A DNA stretch of 64,000 nt, taken from assembly GCA_019316985.1 (NCBI GenBank), contig CP079215.1:868001-932000 (forward strand). The letters are read 5' to 3'. The stretch's first letter is position 1. Each line of letters starts with the position of its first letter. The position numbers were made by a program, and so were the translations under genes. Below, one piece after another: positions 30,023 through 40,394 of the stretch. The notes beneath the pieces are model-generated. The model had not been told where the DNA came from, made no database searches, and saw only the letters and a program-made list of their open reading frames with translations. This DNA comes from Paraniabella defluvii. Lineage in GTDB: Bacteria > Bacteroidota > Bacteroidia > Chitinophagales > Chitinophagaceae.

Positions 30023-30498
30023 ATGAAACAAAAGCAATTATTCACCGGCCTGCTGAGCGTCTTATTATTGCTCGCGGCCTGTTCCAAAAAGACCAGGAAG
30101 CCATCGACACCACTTATCCTGAAATAGACGTGCTCACCAACAGTGCATTTCCCAAGCAATGCAGCGAGGTACTGCGGGGCCAGGCCTTTGTTGCGAAAAT
30201 TTATGTAAGCGACAATAAAGAACTGGGATCAGTAAGCATTGACATCCATCACAACTTCGATCACCACTCGCATAGTACAGAAGTAGCCGCTTGCAATATG
30301 GAAGTTATAAAAACACCGGTAAAGCCCATGGTGCTGATACAAACGATTCCTTTACCTGGCGGACACACCAGTTATGTAGCGGAACAAACGATTAATATAC
30401 CGGCCGATGTAGATCCCGGCGATTACCATTTCCTGATACGTGTAACCGATAAAGAGGGATGGCAAACTATTAAAGGACTTAGCATAAAAATTAAATAG
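30023..30498 (+). CDS. DUF4625 lipoprotein, one frameshift
   Basis: The SPII signal ends LLLAACSKK. A lost base near 30090 then leads to the DUF4625 pattern: VLRGQAFVAKIYVSDNKELG, VSIDIHHNFDHHSHSTE, NIPADVDPGDYHFLIRVTDKEGW. The HHNFDHHSH cluster could bind metal. Surface or periplasmic location is inferred from the signal. It lies 19 bp after the TonB receptor gene and 3 bp before the next DUF4625-like gene, a tight operon. About 158 aa. Confidence 0.85.
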
Positions 30499-30501
30499 AC
30501 T

Positions 30502-31433
30502 ATGAAATTCATTCAAACTTACCTGTTGGTAGCTGTATTGGCGTTCCTGATCGTCGTTAGCTGTAAAAAGATGATATACCAACAGCACCAACAGCGCCTT
30601 CCGTTGATGAAATAGAGGTCGGCGCCAATAACAATGAAACAGGGATTATTGGCAGGGATCTTCATTTTAACGCTAAAATAATGGCCGGCGATAAAATAGA
30701 CCTGGTACAAATTAAGATAGAACCCCGGCCCGGCGAAACCTACTCCAGGCCATGGAACTATACCGTAACATGGGCTGAGTATAAAGGGGCTAAAAATGCT
30801 ACAATCCATAAGCATTTCGACATTTCCACAACTGCTGGCGAGGGTATTTATGATTTCCTGATCATTGTAAAAGATGAGAATGGCGCTGTACTGGAGCTTA
30901 AGAAAACTATCAGGATCTATGACCCCGCCAATCTGCCTGTTGACCCGACCCTATCCCTGCTGAACTTACACATTGATGGCACACCGTACTACCGGAACGG
31001 AGCTTTTTGTTACCGCAGGCCTTAAGCTGAAAAAAACAATGTATTCAGTGCGCAGGCTGCTATTGAAAATGTAAAAGGGAACGGGAAACTATACCTGCTA
31101 CTGATCAATAAGAAAGAGAACCATCGCCCTGAAAGTGTTGACAATATTGACTTCAGCAAAGTGATCGTATACGATGTGTACGAGCATAAGGACTGGGTAG
31201 CTGCCGCTACCTTCTCCAACTTTGTTTTTGACCTTACCACTTTCCAAACCGTAAGAAATATACCGAACCTGCCTATAGGCGCCGCCACAGATAATAATGC
31301 GCCCACAGCCAACCCCATCACCGGTTCCAAAAGCTGGGCTTCAGGTGATTATTATTTTGGTGTACTGTATAAAAATCAAACCTATAACCTATCGCTCTAT
31401 AAGTACATAGAACTGGGTATCGACTACAATTAA
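30502..31433 (+). CDS. Second DUF4625-type lipoprotein with extra C-terminal domain
   Basis: The signal ends LIVVSCKK. After a lost base near 30570 the N-terminal domain has DUF4625 features (GRDLHFNAKIMAGDKIDLV, TTAGEGIYDFLIIVKDENG). A frameshift near 31005 (ELFVTAGLKLKK) leads into a second beta domain ending NLSLYKYIELGIDYN. The second half (LLINKKENHRPES, KVIVYDVYEHKDW) is not recognised. About 310 aa. It is part of the uptake operon with the TonB receptor. Confidence 0.75.
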
Positions 31434-31481
31434 TAACACAATCAATTTTAAAACAAAACAGACTTTAAATCAATTTCAATT

Positions 31482-32709
31482 ATGAAAAGAAAATCAATTT
31501 TCAGAACAGCTACTGCTATTGTGCTACTGGCCGGCTTTGCGGCATGTAACAAAAATGACGATGTGCTGCCTCCCACCTCGCCCGAAGATGCCAACGAGTA
31601 CAAGTTTGTACGCTTGCTGGTAAGCGATGAAACCAGTACCACGCTTACCTTTCTGCAACCGGCAGAAGCTACAACGGCCAGCTTCCAGGCTAAATTCCCG
31701 TTAGCCAACCTATACCCTACCGCTTCAGGCCGGTATGCGGCTGTATTACATGGCGCCAATAATCTCGTTGAAGTATTCGACAATGGTTTGCTTTCTCATG
31801 ACGATCATATAGATGTTGCAGGGGCACCCAAATGGACACCTATAACTGCCACAGGGCTGAAGCCAACTCACTTCAAAAGCAAAGAACGCGAGAGCCTGGT
31901 TTTTAACGACGGCGACGGAACCTTAAGCGTTGGTAACGAGGCTGACTTTAATACTGCCGGTGCCAAATTTAAGATCGTTAATGCCGGCCTGGTTGCACAT
32001 CATGGAGCTATGGCGCAATTCAACAATGGCAACTACGCAGTAACCTGGGCTTCCGCCGCCGGTAAATCGCCTACCCGTGTAAAGATCATTGACAAAACTG
32101 GTACAGAAGTACATGCGTCAACAAGAGAAGTAGGCAATATTCATGGCAATGCCAGCGATGGCCAGTATGCAGTATTCGGCGCATTTACAGATGCTACAGG
32201 GTCAGCCGGGGGCCCTGGTGGTGGCACAAAACGGCGCTCAGAATTTCATCAACAATCCCGCAGATTTTGGTGCGGCCAGACTGGGAACGATACTGTATGC
32301 AGAAAGCGCTAAAAATTTATCGGATACAGCGCCGCCAGGGAGCATATATCATTGACATCACCGGTAACAAAATGACGGCGCTTTACACCGGCACAGATGC
32401 CTTTCAATGCAAGGTAGACTACAGCGGGAAAAACCTGCTGCTCCTGAGCACCGACGGTACACTAAGAATATATGACCTGGCAACCGGCGCATTAAAAAAG
32501 AAGGTGCAGCCATCAGCGCAGTGAATAGTGCAGATGTTTACAAGCCGGTACTCGAAGCAACGGAAAGATTTGCCTATATAGCTATTCCGGCCAGCGGCGA
32601 AGTGCACCAGGTTAGCCTGGCAGACTTTAGTAAAGTGATAAAACATAAAGTGAGCGCCCGCCCTGTTAGATTGGCCTTATTTGGCTTTGAGAGCAGCGAG
32701 GAACATTAA
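31482..32709 (+). CDS. Beta-propeller-like lipoprotein, frameshifted
   Basis: The signal ends LLAGFAACNKND. The protein has repeated blades of the YVTN/WD40-like kind: ASGRYAAVLHGANNLVEVFDNG, HHGAMAQFNNGNYAVTW, GYSAARGAYIIDITGNKMTALY, GKNLLLLSTDGTLRIYDLATG, ERFAYIAIPASGEVHQVSL. Frames change near 32215, 32325 and 32510. About 410 aa. The last gene of the uptake cluster, 48 bp after the previous one. It may bind or hand over the imported ligand at the cell surface; there is no direct evidence for the ligand. Confidence 0.8.
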
Positions 32710-32741
32710 CTAACCTGGCTTTTTTAATCGGAGGTTTAAAT

Positions 32742-32776
32742 AGAGAATCCGCGGAAGAAATTCCGTGGATTTCTCT
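32742..32776. terminator. Bidirectional hairpin terminator
   Basis: A 15-bp stem (AGAGAATCCGCGGAA against TTCCGTGGATTTCTCT, one bulge) with a GAAA loop, between the propeller gene and the convergent Zn-ribbon gene. Confidence 0.75.
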
Positions 32777-32781
32777 TTATG

Positions 32782-32937
32782 CTAATACCATTTTGAATCG
32801 CAGCCTTCAGACCATTTTGAGCCTTCGCAATCCTTGCAGGCAACAACAGGTCCCTTTTCTTTATGCGCTGTATACCCGCAACACACGCATGAATACAAAC
32901 CATCGGCCGGATAGAGGTCTGTGTAAAACTGCTTCAT
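32782..32937 (-). CDS. Small four-Cys zinc-ribbon protein
   Basis: An intact 51-aa protein: MKQFYTDLYPADGLYSCVCC, then GYTAHKEKGPVVACKDCEG and a C-terminal Trp-Tyr. The CxCC...CxxC arrangement suggests a rubredoxin-like or zinc-ribbon fold. It overlaps the stop of the DUF421 gene by ATGA, so it is translationally coupled to it. It is too short for long-ORF screens. Role unknown. Confidence 0.7.
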   Translation of the reverse strand: MKQFYTDLYPADGLYSCVCCGYTAHKEKGPVVACKDCEGSKWSEGCDSKWY

Positions 32938-33487
32938 TTTGTCAGGTAAAATATGCAGGCCCGGTTTAATTTCTTCAGGAGGTTTTTAAAAACGCTTACA
33001 TCGCCATTTACTTCAAGAATGGCATATTTCACCTGCCCCAGGTGTTCGATACCAGAGAGGCGGAGCTCCATAAAAAACTCATCAAAAGAAATATTTTCAT
33101 TCTTTACTACTTCCTCAGTGTAGCGTCCGTCCCTGATAATGGTAACCGGATGACCTTCAACCAGCCTTTCAAATTTATCTGACTTGATAAGCAGCCAGGT
33201 AACCAGCTTGTAGAAAAGGATAATACTGATAATGGTAAGCACGGCCGGCAGCACTCCCACGTCTTTGTAGAAACCCATATCGCCGGCGGCAGAACCCAAT
33301 GTAAGAATAATAACCAGCTCAAAAACGGTAAGCTGCCTCACCCCTTTTTGCCGGTTAAGCGCAGCGCAAATAAAACGATCACAAAAGATATGAAGCACCG
33401 TACTATTACTTCAAATAAAAAGACCCACTCATCCTGCCCCAGAAAGAATTCTTTGGCATTGATGATATTAAGGTTGCTTAAATCCAT
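32934..33487 (-). CDS. DUF421 (YetF-like) membrane protein, one frameshift
   Basis: About 185 aa. The start at 33487 gives MDLSNLNIINAKEFFLG (a second in-frame ATG lies two codons upstream). TM segments read VIVRCFISFVIVLFALR and LPAVLTIISIILFYKLVTWL. The family core is RLTGKKGVRQLTVFELVIIL and the cytoplasmic domain is GHPVTIIRDGRY, NISFDEFFMELRLSGI, VKYAILEVNGDVSVF. A lost base at the G-run near 33340 joins the N-terminus. Function of the family is not established. Confidence 0.88.
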
Positions 33488-33528
33488 AACCATATTTTGT
33501 TAGTTATGAATGCTATGCAAAAACAATG

Positions 33529-35202
33529 CTATTTGCCTGCCTTAGCCCAACTATCTTTTAAAGTAACCGTGCGGTTAAATACTAAAAGGTCTTTCGGGCT
33601 TTCTTTATCCAGCACAAAATATCCTTTGCGTAAAAACTGGAAGCGGTCTGTAACCACTGCATCTTTTAACGCAGGCTCAGCTAAAGCACCGTTTAGCACT
33701 GTTAAGGAGTGGGGATTGATATATGATTGGAATTCGCCTTCTTCGTTTGCAGGGTTTTCTACTGTAAACAAGCGATCATACTCGTTTATCTGTATAGCAA
33801 TATGATCTTTGGCATTTACCCAATGCAACGTTCCTTTTACGTGAATACCCGAGGTATCGGCGCCGCTTTTGCTTTCGGGAATATAGGTGCAATTCAGCTG
33901 TATCACATTCCCGGCTTCATCTTTTATTACCTCGTCGCATTGAATAATGTAGGCATGCTTTAAGCGAACCTTCTGGCCAGGTGCTAAACGAAAGTACTTT
34001 TTAGGCGGATTCTCCATAAAATCTTCGCGCTCGATATACAGCTCCCTGCTAAAAGTTATTTCGCGGTTACCGGTATTCAGATCTTCGGGGTTATTTTCTG
34101 CCAGTAATGTTTCACTCTCTTTATCATAATTGGTGATCACTACTTTTACGGGGTCAAAAACTACCATCCTTCTTAACGCGATCTTATTTAAATGTTCGCG
34201 CGCGCAGAACTCCAGTAATCCCAGGTCCACCATATTATCACGCTTCCCTACCCCGATACGGTCGCAGAAATCACGGATACTTTCAGGCGTATAGCCACGA
34301 CGGCGATACCCGGCTATCGTAGGCATACGGGGATCATCCCAACCTGAAACATATTTTTCGTTTACCAACTGCAGGAGTTTTCTTTTGCTGGTTACCGTGT
34401 GGCTTAAATTTCTCCTGGCAAACTCATATTGCTTGGAAGGGAAAATACCCAGGTTTTCAATAAGCCAGTCGTATACTTCACGGTGCGGTACAAATTCCAT
34501 CGTACAGATAGAATGCGTGATATGCTCTATAGAATCGCTTTGACCGTGGGCAAAATCATACATGGGGTAAATACACCAGGCATCTCCTGTGCGGTGATGA
34601 TGCGCATGCTTAATACGGTATAAAATAGGGTCGCGCATCAGCATGTTCGATGATTCCATATCAATTTTAGCCCTCAGCACCTTTTCTCCGTCTTTATATT
34701 TACCGGCGCGCATATTCGCAAACAGCTGCAGGTTCTCCTCTACGGATCTTTCAGCGTATTGATTACGGTGCCCCGGCTGGGTGGGAGTACCTTTTTGTTG
34801 TGCGATTTCTTCACTGGTACTGTCGTCTACATAAGCCAAACCCTTATTGATCAGCCTTACCGCAAACTCGTATAATGTCTCAAAATAGTCGGAAGCATAC
34901 AGCTCGTTTTTCCACTCAAAACCCAGCCATTTAATATCTTCCTTAATGCTCTCTACATATTCTGTATCTTCTGTAACCGGGTTAGTGTCGTCAAAACGGA
35001 GATTGGTACCCCCTCCAAATTTCTGGGTAAGTCCGAAATTCAGGCATATGCTGCTGGCATGCCCGATATGCAAATACCCGTTAGGTTCTGGCGGGAACCG
35101 GGTCATTATCGATTGATATTTCCCTGCAGACAGATCATTTTCTACGATTTCTTCCAAAAAATTGAGGCTTTTTTCCTCTTCCACATGCTTATCTACGCTC
35201 AT
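33529..35202 (-). CDS. glnS: Glutaminyl-tRNA synthetase
   Basis: Intact, 557 aa. Class I signature PPEPNGYLHIGHASSICLNF, then LRFDDTNP, the KMSKS-equivalent TSKRKLLQLV, and the C-terminal anticodon-binding barrels (DPVKVVITNY, FSRELYIEREDF). It charges tRNA-Gln directly. The gene stands alone; a TAAATTTG -7-type element lies on the minus strand at 35225-35232. Confidence 0.98.
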   Translation of the reverse strand: MSVDKHVEEEKSLNFLEEIVENDLSAGKYQSIMTRFPPEPNGYLHIGHASSICLNFGLTQKFGGGTNLRFDDTNPVTEDTEYVESIKEDIKWLGFEWKNELYASDYFETLYEFAVRLINKGLAYVDDSTSEEIAQQKGTPTQPGHRNQYAERSVEENLQLFANMRAGKYKDGEKVLRAKIDMESSNMLMRDPILYRIKHAHHHRTGDAWCIYPMYDFAHGQSDSIEHITHSICTMEFVPHREVYDWLIENLGIFPSKQYEFARRNLSHTVTSKRKLLQLVNEKYVSGWDDPRMPTIAGYRRRGYTPESIRDFCDRIGVGKRDNMVDLGLLEFCAREHLNKIALRRMVVFDPVKVVITNYDKESETLLAENNPEDLNTGNREITFSRELYIEREDFMENPPKKYFRLAPGQKVRLKHAYIIQCDEVIKDEAGNVIQLNCTYIPESKSGADTSGIHVKGTLHWVNAKDHIAIQINEYDRLFTVENPANEEGEFQSYINPHSLTVLNGALAEPALKDAVVTDRFQFLRKGYFVLDKESPKDLLVFNRTVTLKDSWAKAGK

Positions 35203-35321
35203 ACTTGTTTTACTGGTGTAACGGCAAATTTAACTTTTTAAGCGGATTTTGCGGTCATTCTTTATTTGGATTTTTTTAATACGAGCTGTTGCGCTTCCGG
35301 CTGATTATCCGTATATAGGTT

Positions 35322-36140
35322 ATGAAACGATTATATCCGCTGGCCCTGTTTGCCGCTACCCTGCTTTTGTTCTCCTGTAAAAAAATGGAATTGAAAACCG
35401 CGCAGTTGAAATACCGGTTAAAACCGTGGCTTTTGCTATAAAAGATATCGACCTGAAAGAACGACAAAACTGGATTCTTAGCGGAGGTAGCCAGAAATAC
35501 ACTTTTAATATAGTAGCTGACACATTACATGCTGTTCCGGCAGGCGAGCCCTATTCGCTCCGGTATGAACCATCCAGCTATTCTTTTAATTATATAGGAT
35601 TTGGACTTGTTTCTCCTAACTATTATATATCTCTCCAAGCATCGGTTAAAAGAAACGTTTATGCAACTTCTCCCGTTACAATAGGATTTCCCAATATCGC
35701 AGACCAAAGCGATGAAATAAAACTTAAAGACGCTGATGCGTTGATAGCAATAAATTATGAAGCACCATCCAGCAATATTAGAGATGGCAAGTTTATCCAT
35801 AGGAACACCTTAATAGATTTTGAAACAGTTAACGTTCCCGGCGATGCCGTTATTACTGTACTGCAAAGTGAGGAAACGAAACCCTGGCATTACAAGCCTG
35901 GTTTTTATAAAGCCATAGTAGTAGCCGTACCGGCGATATCGGTAAAAATAGGAACCGAAGTATTTAAAGTGCAGGTAACCGATCCCAAAGGCATGTCGGG
36001 CAACGCACACTATACTTTTAAAGTAGTATATGATGCGGGTAAAAATCTTTGTCCATCACAGACCTCGCATCAAAAACCTGGTCGGCTGTTCATTAAATAT
36101 CCCATCCGCCAAGTTTTTAGGGAAAGATTTGCCGGCTTAA
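35322..36140 (+). CDS. Lipoprotein of unknown function, frameshifted
   Basis: The signal ends LLLFSCKK. After a lost base near 35385 the reading is VKTVAFAIKDIDLKERQNW, later DADALIAINYEAPSSN, NVPGDAVITVLQ, YKAIVVAVPAISVKIG and FKVQVTDPKGMSGNAHYTF. The last segment resembles the immunoglobulin-like end of DUF4625 proteins, but the protein as a whole is not recognised. The C-terminus is unclear: one frame stops at 36138-36140, another runs on into the next gene. About 270 aa. Confidence 0.65.
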
Positions 36141-36154
36141 GTAGTTTTGCGGCT

Positions 36155-36603
36155 ATGAAAATTTTGCGTCCCTTACATAATCTGTTGCTCATTGTATCCG
36201 CTATTTTCTTCCTGGCAGCTTTTTTACACTCGGGCAAACGCTGGATATACATATACATGATACAATGATTGTGATTTCATTTGCCCACGTTTTCATGGTT
36301 TGCGCGGTTTACCTTTCTCTGCTCTGGCTTTTGTACACTTTTACGTATCGGTTTCTTTTTCACCGAAGCTTTATAAGGTACATGTGATTGGCTCGGTTAT
36401 ACTGTTCATCATTATTATTGTTACGAGTTTATGGAGCAACCAGATTCTGCAGTACTATATTGGCAAAAAACAGCCCGACTTTACCATTATATCTGCTGAA
36501 ATAGGTAATAGCATTGCCATTGCTTCTATATTATTAACATCTATCCAATTACTTTATCCTTTAAATTTGATGATCGGATTATTAAAAAACAAAAAACGTT
36601 AGG
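36155..36603 (+). CDS. Four-helix membrane protein with oxidase-like HDT motif, frameshifted
   Basis: About 150 aa. Hydrophobic segments: NLLLIVSAIFFLAAF, VISFAHVFMVCAVYLSLLWL, VIGSVILFIIIIVTSLW, and a C-terminal AIASILLTSIQLLYPLNLMI. Between helices 1 and 2 it reads DIHIHDTMIVISFAH, which resembles the HDTY...H segment of haem-copper oxidase subunit I. Lost bases near 36232 and 36350 split it. I do not know its family; an accessory to a respiratory oxidase is only a thought. Confidence 0.6.
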
Positions 36604-36605
36604 CT

Positions 36606-36762
36606 ATGTCGTTACTCAATCAAAATAACAAGAAAGGAAAAAAAAGATAGCAAAAGTAAAGGGAACAGCAAGCAGGGTAATAACTCCAAGTTTATTCAAA
36701 AGCCTCAGGCCGGCGCATTTGTAAGCAAGCAACAGAATACCGGTTCTCAAAGAGGAAGCTAA
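36606..36762 (+). CDS. Small basic protein, one frameshift
   Basis: The ATG at 36606 gives MSLLNQNNKKGKK, then one base is lost in an A-run near 36645; the adjoining frame reads DSKSKGNSKQGNNSKFIQKP and ends NTGSQRGS. It is Lys/Gln/Asn-rich, about 52 aa, with no fold obvious. Short basic proteins of this look are common in Bacteroidota and are sometimes nucleic-acid binding. It is 2 bp after the membrane protein gene. Confidence 0.5.
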
Positions 36763-36845
36763 CATAAGTATGACAAATGACAGCAATTAGTTGACAATTG
36801 CAGAAAAAGCACTGTCAACTATCACCTTTCATCAGTCAATTAAAT

Positions 36846-37880
36846 TTAATCAAATTTTTCCAGTATCCGGAAATGATGCTTGGCGGCCTTTAGGTATTTT
36901 TTACCTCTGCGGTAAGACCAGTAAGCATGGCCCTGCCGGGCATTGTAACGGCTTATTTCATACAGTACCTTCCAGTGTTGCAGTATGGTTTTATAAGCTT
37001 TGCCCAGGCTCATGCCACAGTCGTAAATATGATTGGGCTCTGCTCCTGCTCCATTGTATTCCAAAACAATAAAATTATCCCCTTTTAAGATCTGCTATAG
37101 AGCTGGTTTTGATATCGTAGCGGCCATAATAAAACTGGGTGTGCCGGCTTAACCGGTCGAAAACCCCTACCAGCGCGGGGTCTATTTCTTCTTGAAGGTT
37201 GGTGAATTTGGCCCCCTGTTATGATTTCCTGCGAAAGAAAGATAAAAGACTTCATTGCTGGCAAGTACGCGGTCGAAACGGTGCCCATGCCGCGACTCCA
37301 TTTCCTCTACCCGATGCCGGGCTCTTTCATGCTGATGGATCAATTCTTTCAGGGTACTTTTACCATCACCTGTTACCTGAAGGAGTTCCTTATAAATAAA
37401 TCCTGAAACTACCCCGTTTGCTGCCAGGGATAACGGTAATAAAAAACGCTTACCTCAACCGGAAGATCTATTTTTTCCTGAACGATATATTTAAACGGAA
37501 TATGTTCATGGTACTTTTTCAATTGAGCTTCATCTTCTATCACCCTGAACAGTATCCCTTTCATCCCTACATCGGGCTTCACTACAAGGGGATATTGCAG
37601 CCCTGTAGCATTGACCCTCTCCACCAGATCAGGAAAGGGAGTACCCGGTTTCACATATATCGTTCGCGGCGTTATCTGGGCAGGCAACAGCCGGTACATT
37701 TCTTTTTCCCCTCCCCTTCAAAACCTCCGAATGTAATACTGGGATTGGAAGGTGTAAAAAACCAGAATGAACGGCTTTTAATGCAATACCAAAGCCAAAC
37801 CGGCGCAATTGGCGCATATAAAATATAAAAATTCCAAAGTTCCCAGTTAAAAAGCCTCTCAAAAATTTCTTAATGCGCAT
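36846..37880 (-). CDS. ATP-grasp family protein, frameshifted
   Basis: About 345 aa. After the start region MRIKKFLRGFLTG: YRLLPAQITPRTIYVKP, PLVVKPDVGMKGILFRV (ATP-lid Lys), YIVQEKIDLPVEVSVFYYRYP, then EELLQVTGDGKSTLKEL-type segment in another frame, GNHNRGAKFTNL, YYGRYDIKTSS and IVLEYNGAGAEPNHIYD (metal-binding Glu and Asn). This is the D-alanine-D-alanine-ligase-like ATP-grasp group. Frame losses near 37690, 37410, 37215 and 37075. It makes a carboxylate-amine or similar bond; substrate not known. Confidence 0.8.
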
Positions 37881-37975
37881 GAATTATTAGCAAATATACC
37901 AGCCCGGTGAACTAAAATGAATTAATTTTATAAAGTACTAGCGGGCAAAGTTTATTGCCATTTATATGCCAAAAA

Positions 37976-38775
37976 ATGAAACGATCTATGCACGTACCTA
38001 CGGCAGCTGAAATATTTGCAAACGGAGAAACCCCGAAGTTCTGTTTTGGGTGGGTTGCGCCGGCAGTTTTGACCAGCGGGCCCAGAAGATTACCAGGGCT
38101 TTTACGCAGATACTGGATGCTACCCAAATAAAATATGCCATACTGGGCAAAGAAGAAATGTGCACCGGCGACCCGGTCAGGCGTGCAGGCAATGAATTCA
38201 TGTTCCAGATGATGGCTTACCAGAACATACAAATACTGAACAACTACGGCATAAAAAAATAGTAACAGCCTGTCCCCATTGCTTTAATACCATTAAAAAT
38301 GAGTATCCCGAACTGGGCGGCAGCTATGAAGTAATACACCACACCACCTTTTTGCAGCAGTTGATTAACGAGGGCAAAATAAAAATTAAGGAGGGCGGCG
38401 ATTTCAAGGAAAGAAGATTACTTACCACGACAGCTGCTACCTGGGCCGGGCGAATGATATTTACGAAGCGCCCCGGCAGGTGTTGGCAATGTTAGACGCC
38501 GAGCTGGTAGAAATGAAACGTTGCCGTAGCAAAGGACTTTGTTGCGGCGCAGGCGGCGCTCAAATGTTTAAAGAGGAGGAAAAAGGTGAAAAACGTATTA
38601 ACATTGAACGCACGCAGGAAGCGCTGGGAACCGGCTCTTCTTATATTGCATCAGCCTGCCCTTTTGCAATACTATGATCACCGATGGCGTAAAAAATGCT
38701 GAAAAAGAGGGAGATGTTAAGGTTTTGGATATAGCCGAGATAGTAGCGGCAAGCATGCAGGCCGGGGAAAGCTGA
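37976..38775 (+). CDS. CCG-domain iron-sulfur protein (LutA/GlpC-like), frameshifted
   Basis: About 265 aa. Two CCG (DUF224) repeats: FWVGCAGSFDQRA with VTACPHCFNTIKNEYP, and KITYHDSCYLGRANDIYEAP with GLCCGAGGAQMF; the final Cys motif is ASACPFC. Start MKRSMHVPTAAEIFANGETP. Lost bases near 38033 (a C), 38258, 38410 and 38665. Such proteins bind a [4Fe-4S] cluster and act as the electron-transfer or thiol-disulfide half of lactate or glycolate oxidation and related systems. Partner genes are not adjacent. Confidence 0.87.
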
Positions 38776-38915
38776 TTGGTTGGTTGAAAGGTTGACCGGT
38801 TGACAAGGTGAAAGACTGAAGGATATTGAACTATTGCGCTTCAAGCTTGTTATCTGTCCGAAGGAAATTCCTTTGGAGCGTTATTGAATATTTTTTGATC
38901 CGTGTATTTTATAAA

Positions 38916-39428
38916 ATGAACTTACAGTATAAAGAGTTATTACCTGCCGATTTTAGTCCCGCGTCACGCGTATGGGTGTACCAGGCCAGCCGTTTATTAA
39001 CCATGTCAGAAGCATTGGATGCAGAGCAGCGTTTAAACAGCTTTGCAGCGCAATGGCAGAGCCACGGTGCAGATGTAAAGGCAGCAGGCCTATTGTTTTT
39101 CGGGCAGTTTGTGATACTGATGGCCGATGAAACCTACGCCGGCGTAAGCGGATGCAGTACCGACAGCTCTGTTCGTTTTATTAAATCGCTGGAAGCAGCT
39201 TATGGTATCCAGCTGTTCGACCGCACCGCGCTGGCATTTGTGATCAGGGATAAGATACAGGTGCTTCCTTATGCCCAGCTGCAATACGCATTGGATAACG
39301 GCTTTATAAGCCCGGATACGCTGTATTTCAACAACCTGGTGGCTAACAAGCAGGAACTGGAGCATCAATGGATTGTTCCCTTAAAGGAAAGCTGGCTAAA
39401 AGACCGGTTACAGCTTGTGCAGCCCTAG
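38916..39428 (+). CDS. Conserved hypothetical protein
   Basis: Intact, 170 aa from the ATG at 38916 (MNLQYKELLPADFSPASRVW). It contains VWVYQASRLLTMSEALD, LLFFGQFVILMADE, AGVSGCSTDSSVRFIKSLE and LPYAQLQYALDNGFISPDT. Similar Bacteroidota proteins are sometimes labelled 'ABC transporter ATPase', but no Walker motif is present and that label would be wrong. Probably cytoplasmic; function unknown. Confidence 0.8.
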   Translation: MNLQYKELLPADFSPASRVWVYQASRLLTMSEALDAEQRLNSFAAQWQSHGADVKAAGLLFFGQFVILMADETYAGVSGCSTDSSVRFIKSLEAAYGIQLFDRTALAFVIRDKIQVLPYAQLQYALDNGFISPDTLYFNNLVANKQELEHQWIVPLKESWLKDRLQLVQP

Positions 39429-39433
39429 CACCG

Positions 39434-40282
39434 TTACTTTTGAAAATCTATTTCATAAACAGAGGGCCAGAGTTTCCCCGTAACCAGTACTTTACCGGTA
39501 GCCGAATCGTATGCAATTCCGTTTAGCGCGTCAATTGTTGGTTTCCTGTTAAATACTTCATTTCTTATGGCGCTTAGGTTTAGTTTGCCTACAACACGGC
39601 CGGTAGCGGTATCAATCTTAACGATAAATGGCGTCTGCCATACATTGGCATAGATAAACCCGTTAATCAATTCAAGTTCATTCAGCTGATCGCGCTCTGT
39701 TCCATTTTCTGATACGTTCAATATTTTAACAGGCAATAAATCTCCGGGGTTTAGGTAATGTATTTTATTAGTGCCATCACTCATGATAAGATATTTCCCG
39801 TCCGTTGTCAGCCCCCAGCCTTCCGTATTGGCGTAAGTAAATTCACCTATTTTTTTAAAAGTTGTAGCGTCATAAATAAACCCTTTCTGGTTTTTGTAGG
39901 TGAGTTGATACAATTTGTTCTTTAGAAAAACAATCCCCTCTCCAAAATACTTCGACCGGTCTATTTCAACCTTAGGAGCAAAATTGCCGTTAGCCCAATC
40001 ACTTACACCAATTACCGATTTTGTAAACGGCAGTTCGGGAGGTGCGCCCCCGCTCTCATAAAGCAGGCCGTTGTGAAAAACCAGGCCCTCGGTAAAAAGA
40101 GTGGTGTCGTGCGGATAAATGGCTTTGGTGGTATAGGGAATTATGGGTACGGAAGGCATATCTTCTGCAGGTAATGTATCGCCATCCGGTTGGTTATTAC
40201 AACCGCCTATGGCTAGTAAAAGGATTATAATCAGACTGGTACCAATTACATAGGAAAGGGTTTTATTGTATGTGTATCTCAT
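39434..40282 (-). CDS. Glutaminyl-peptide cyclotransferase (plant/bacterial type), lipoprotein
   Basis: Intact. The start at 40282 (MRYTYNK) gives an SPII signal ending LLAIGGCNN, so it is membrane-anchored. A five-bladed propeller of the glutamine cyclotransferase family: YPHDTTLFTEGLVFHNGLLYESGG, FGEGIVFLKNKLYQLTYKNQKGFIYD, GWGLTTDGKYLIMSDGTNKIHYL, NELELINGFIYANVWQT, LNGIAYDSATGKVLVTGKLWP. It forms pyroglutamate at N-terminal Gln. About 282 aa. It is convergent with the 170-aa gene. Confidence 0.93.
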   Translation of the reverse strand: MRYTYNKTLSYVIGTSLIIILLLAIGGCNNQPDGDTLPAEDMPSVPIIPYTTKAIYPHDTTLFTEGLVFHNGLLYESGGAPPELPFTKSVIGVSDWANGNFAPKVEIDRSKYFGEGIVFLKNKLYQLTYKNQKGFIYDATTFKKIGEFTYANTEGWGLTTDGKYLIMSDGTNKIHYLNPGDLLPVKILNVSENGTERDQLNELELINGFIYANVWQTPFIVKIDTATGRVVGKLNLSAIRNEVFNRKPTIDALNGIAYDSATGKVLVTGKLWPSVYEIDFQK

Positions 40283-40394
40283 AAATTGAAACAATTTAAC
40301 GTGGTGTAATGTTATATTTAGCACAACTTGGCTGCCGGTTAAAAGTAAGATAGTATTGTAAAGCAAACAAACCAAACGAGAACCGGTAACCGAC

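Noticed and set aside
38916..39428. ABC transporter ATPase
   Set aside because: No Walker A, signature or Walker B motifs in the 170-aa protein.
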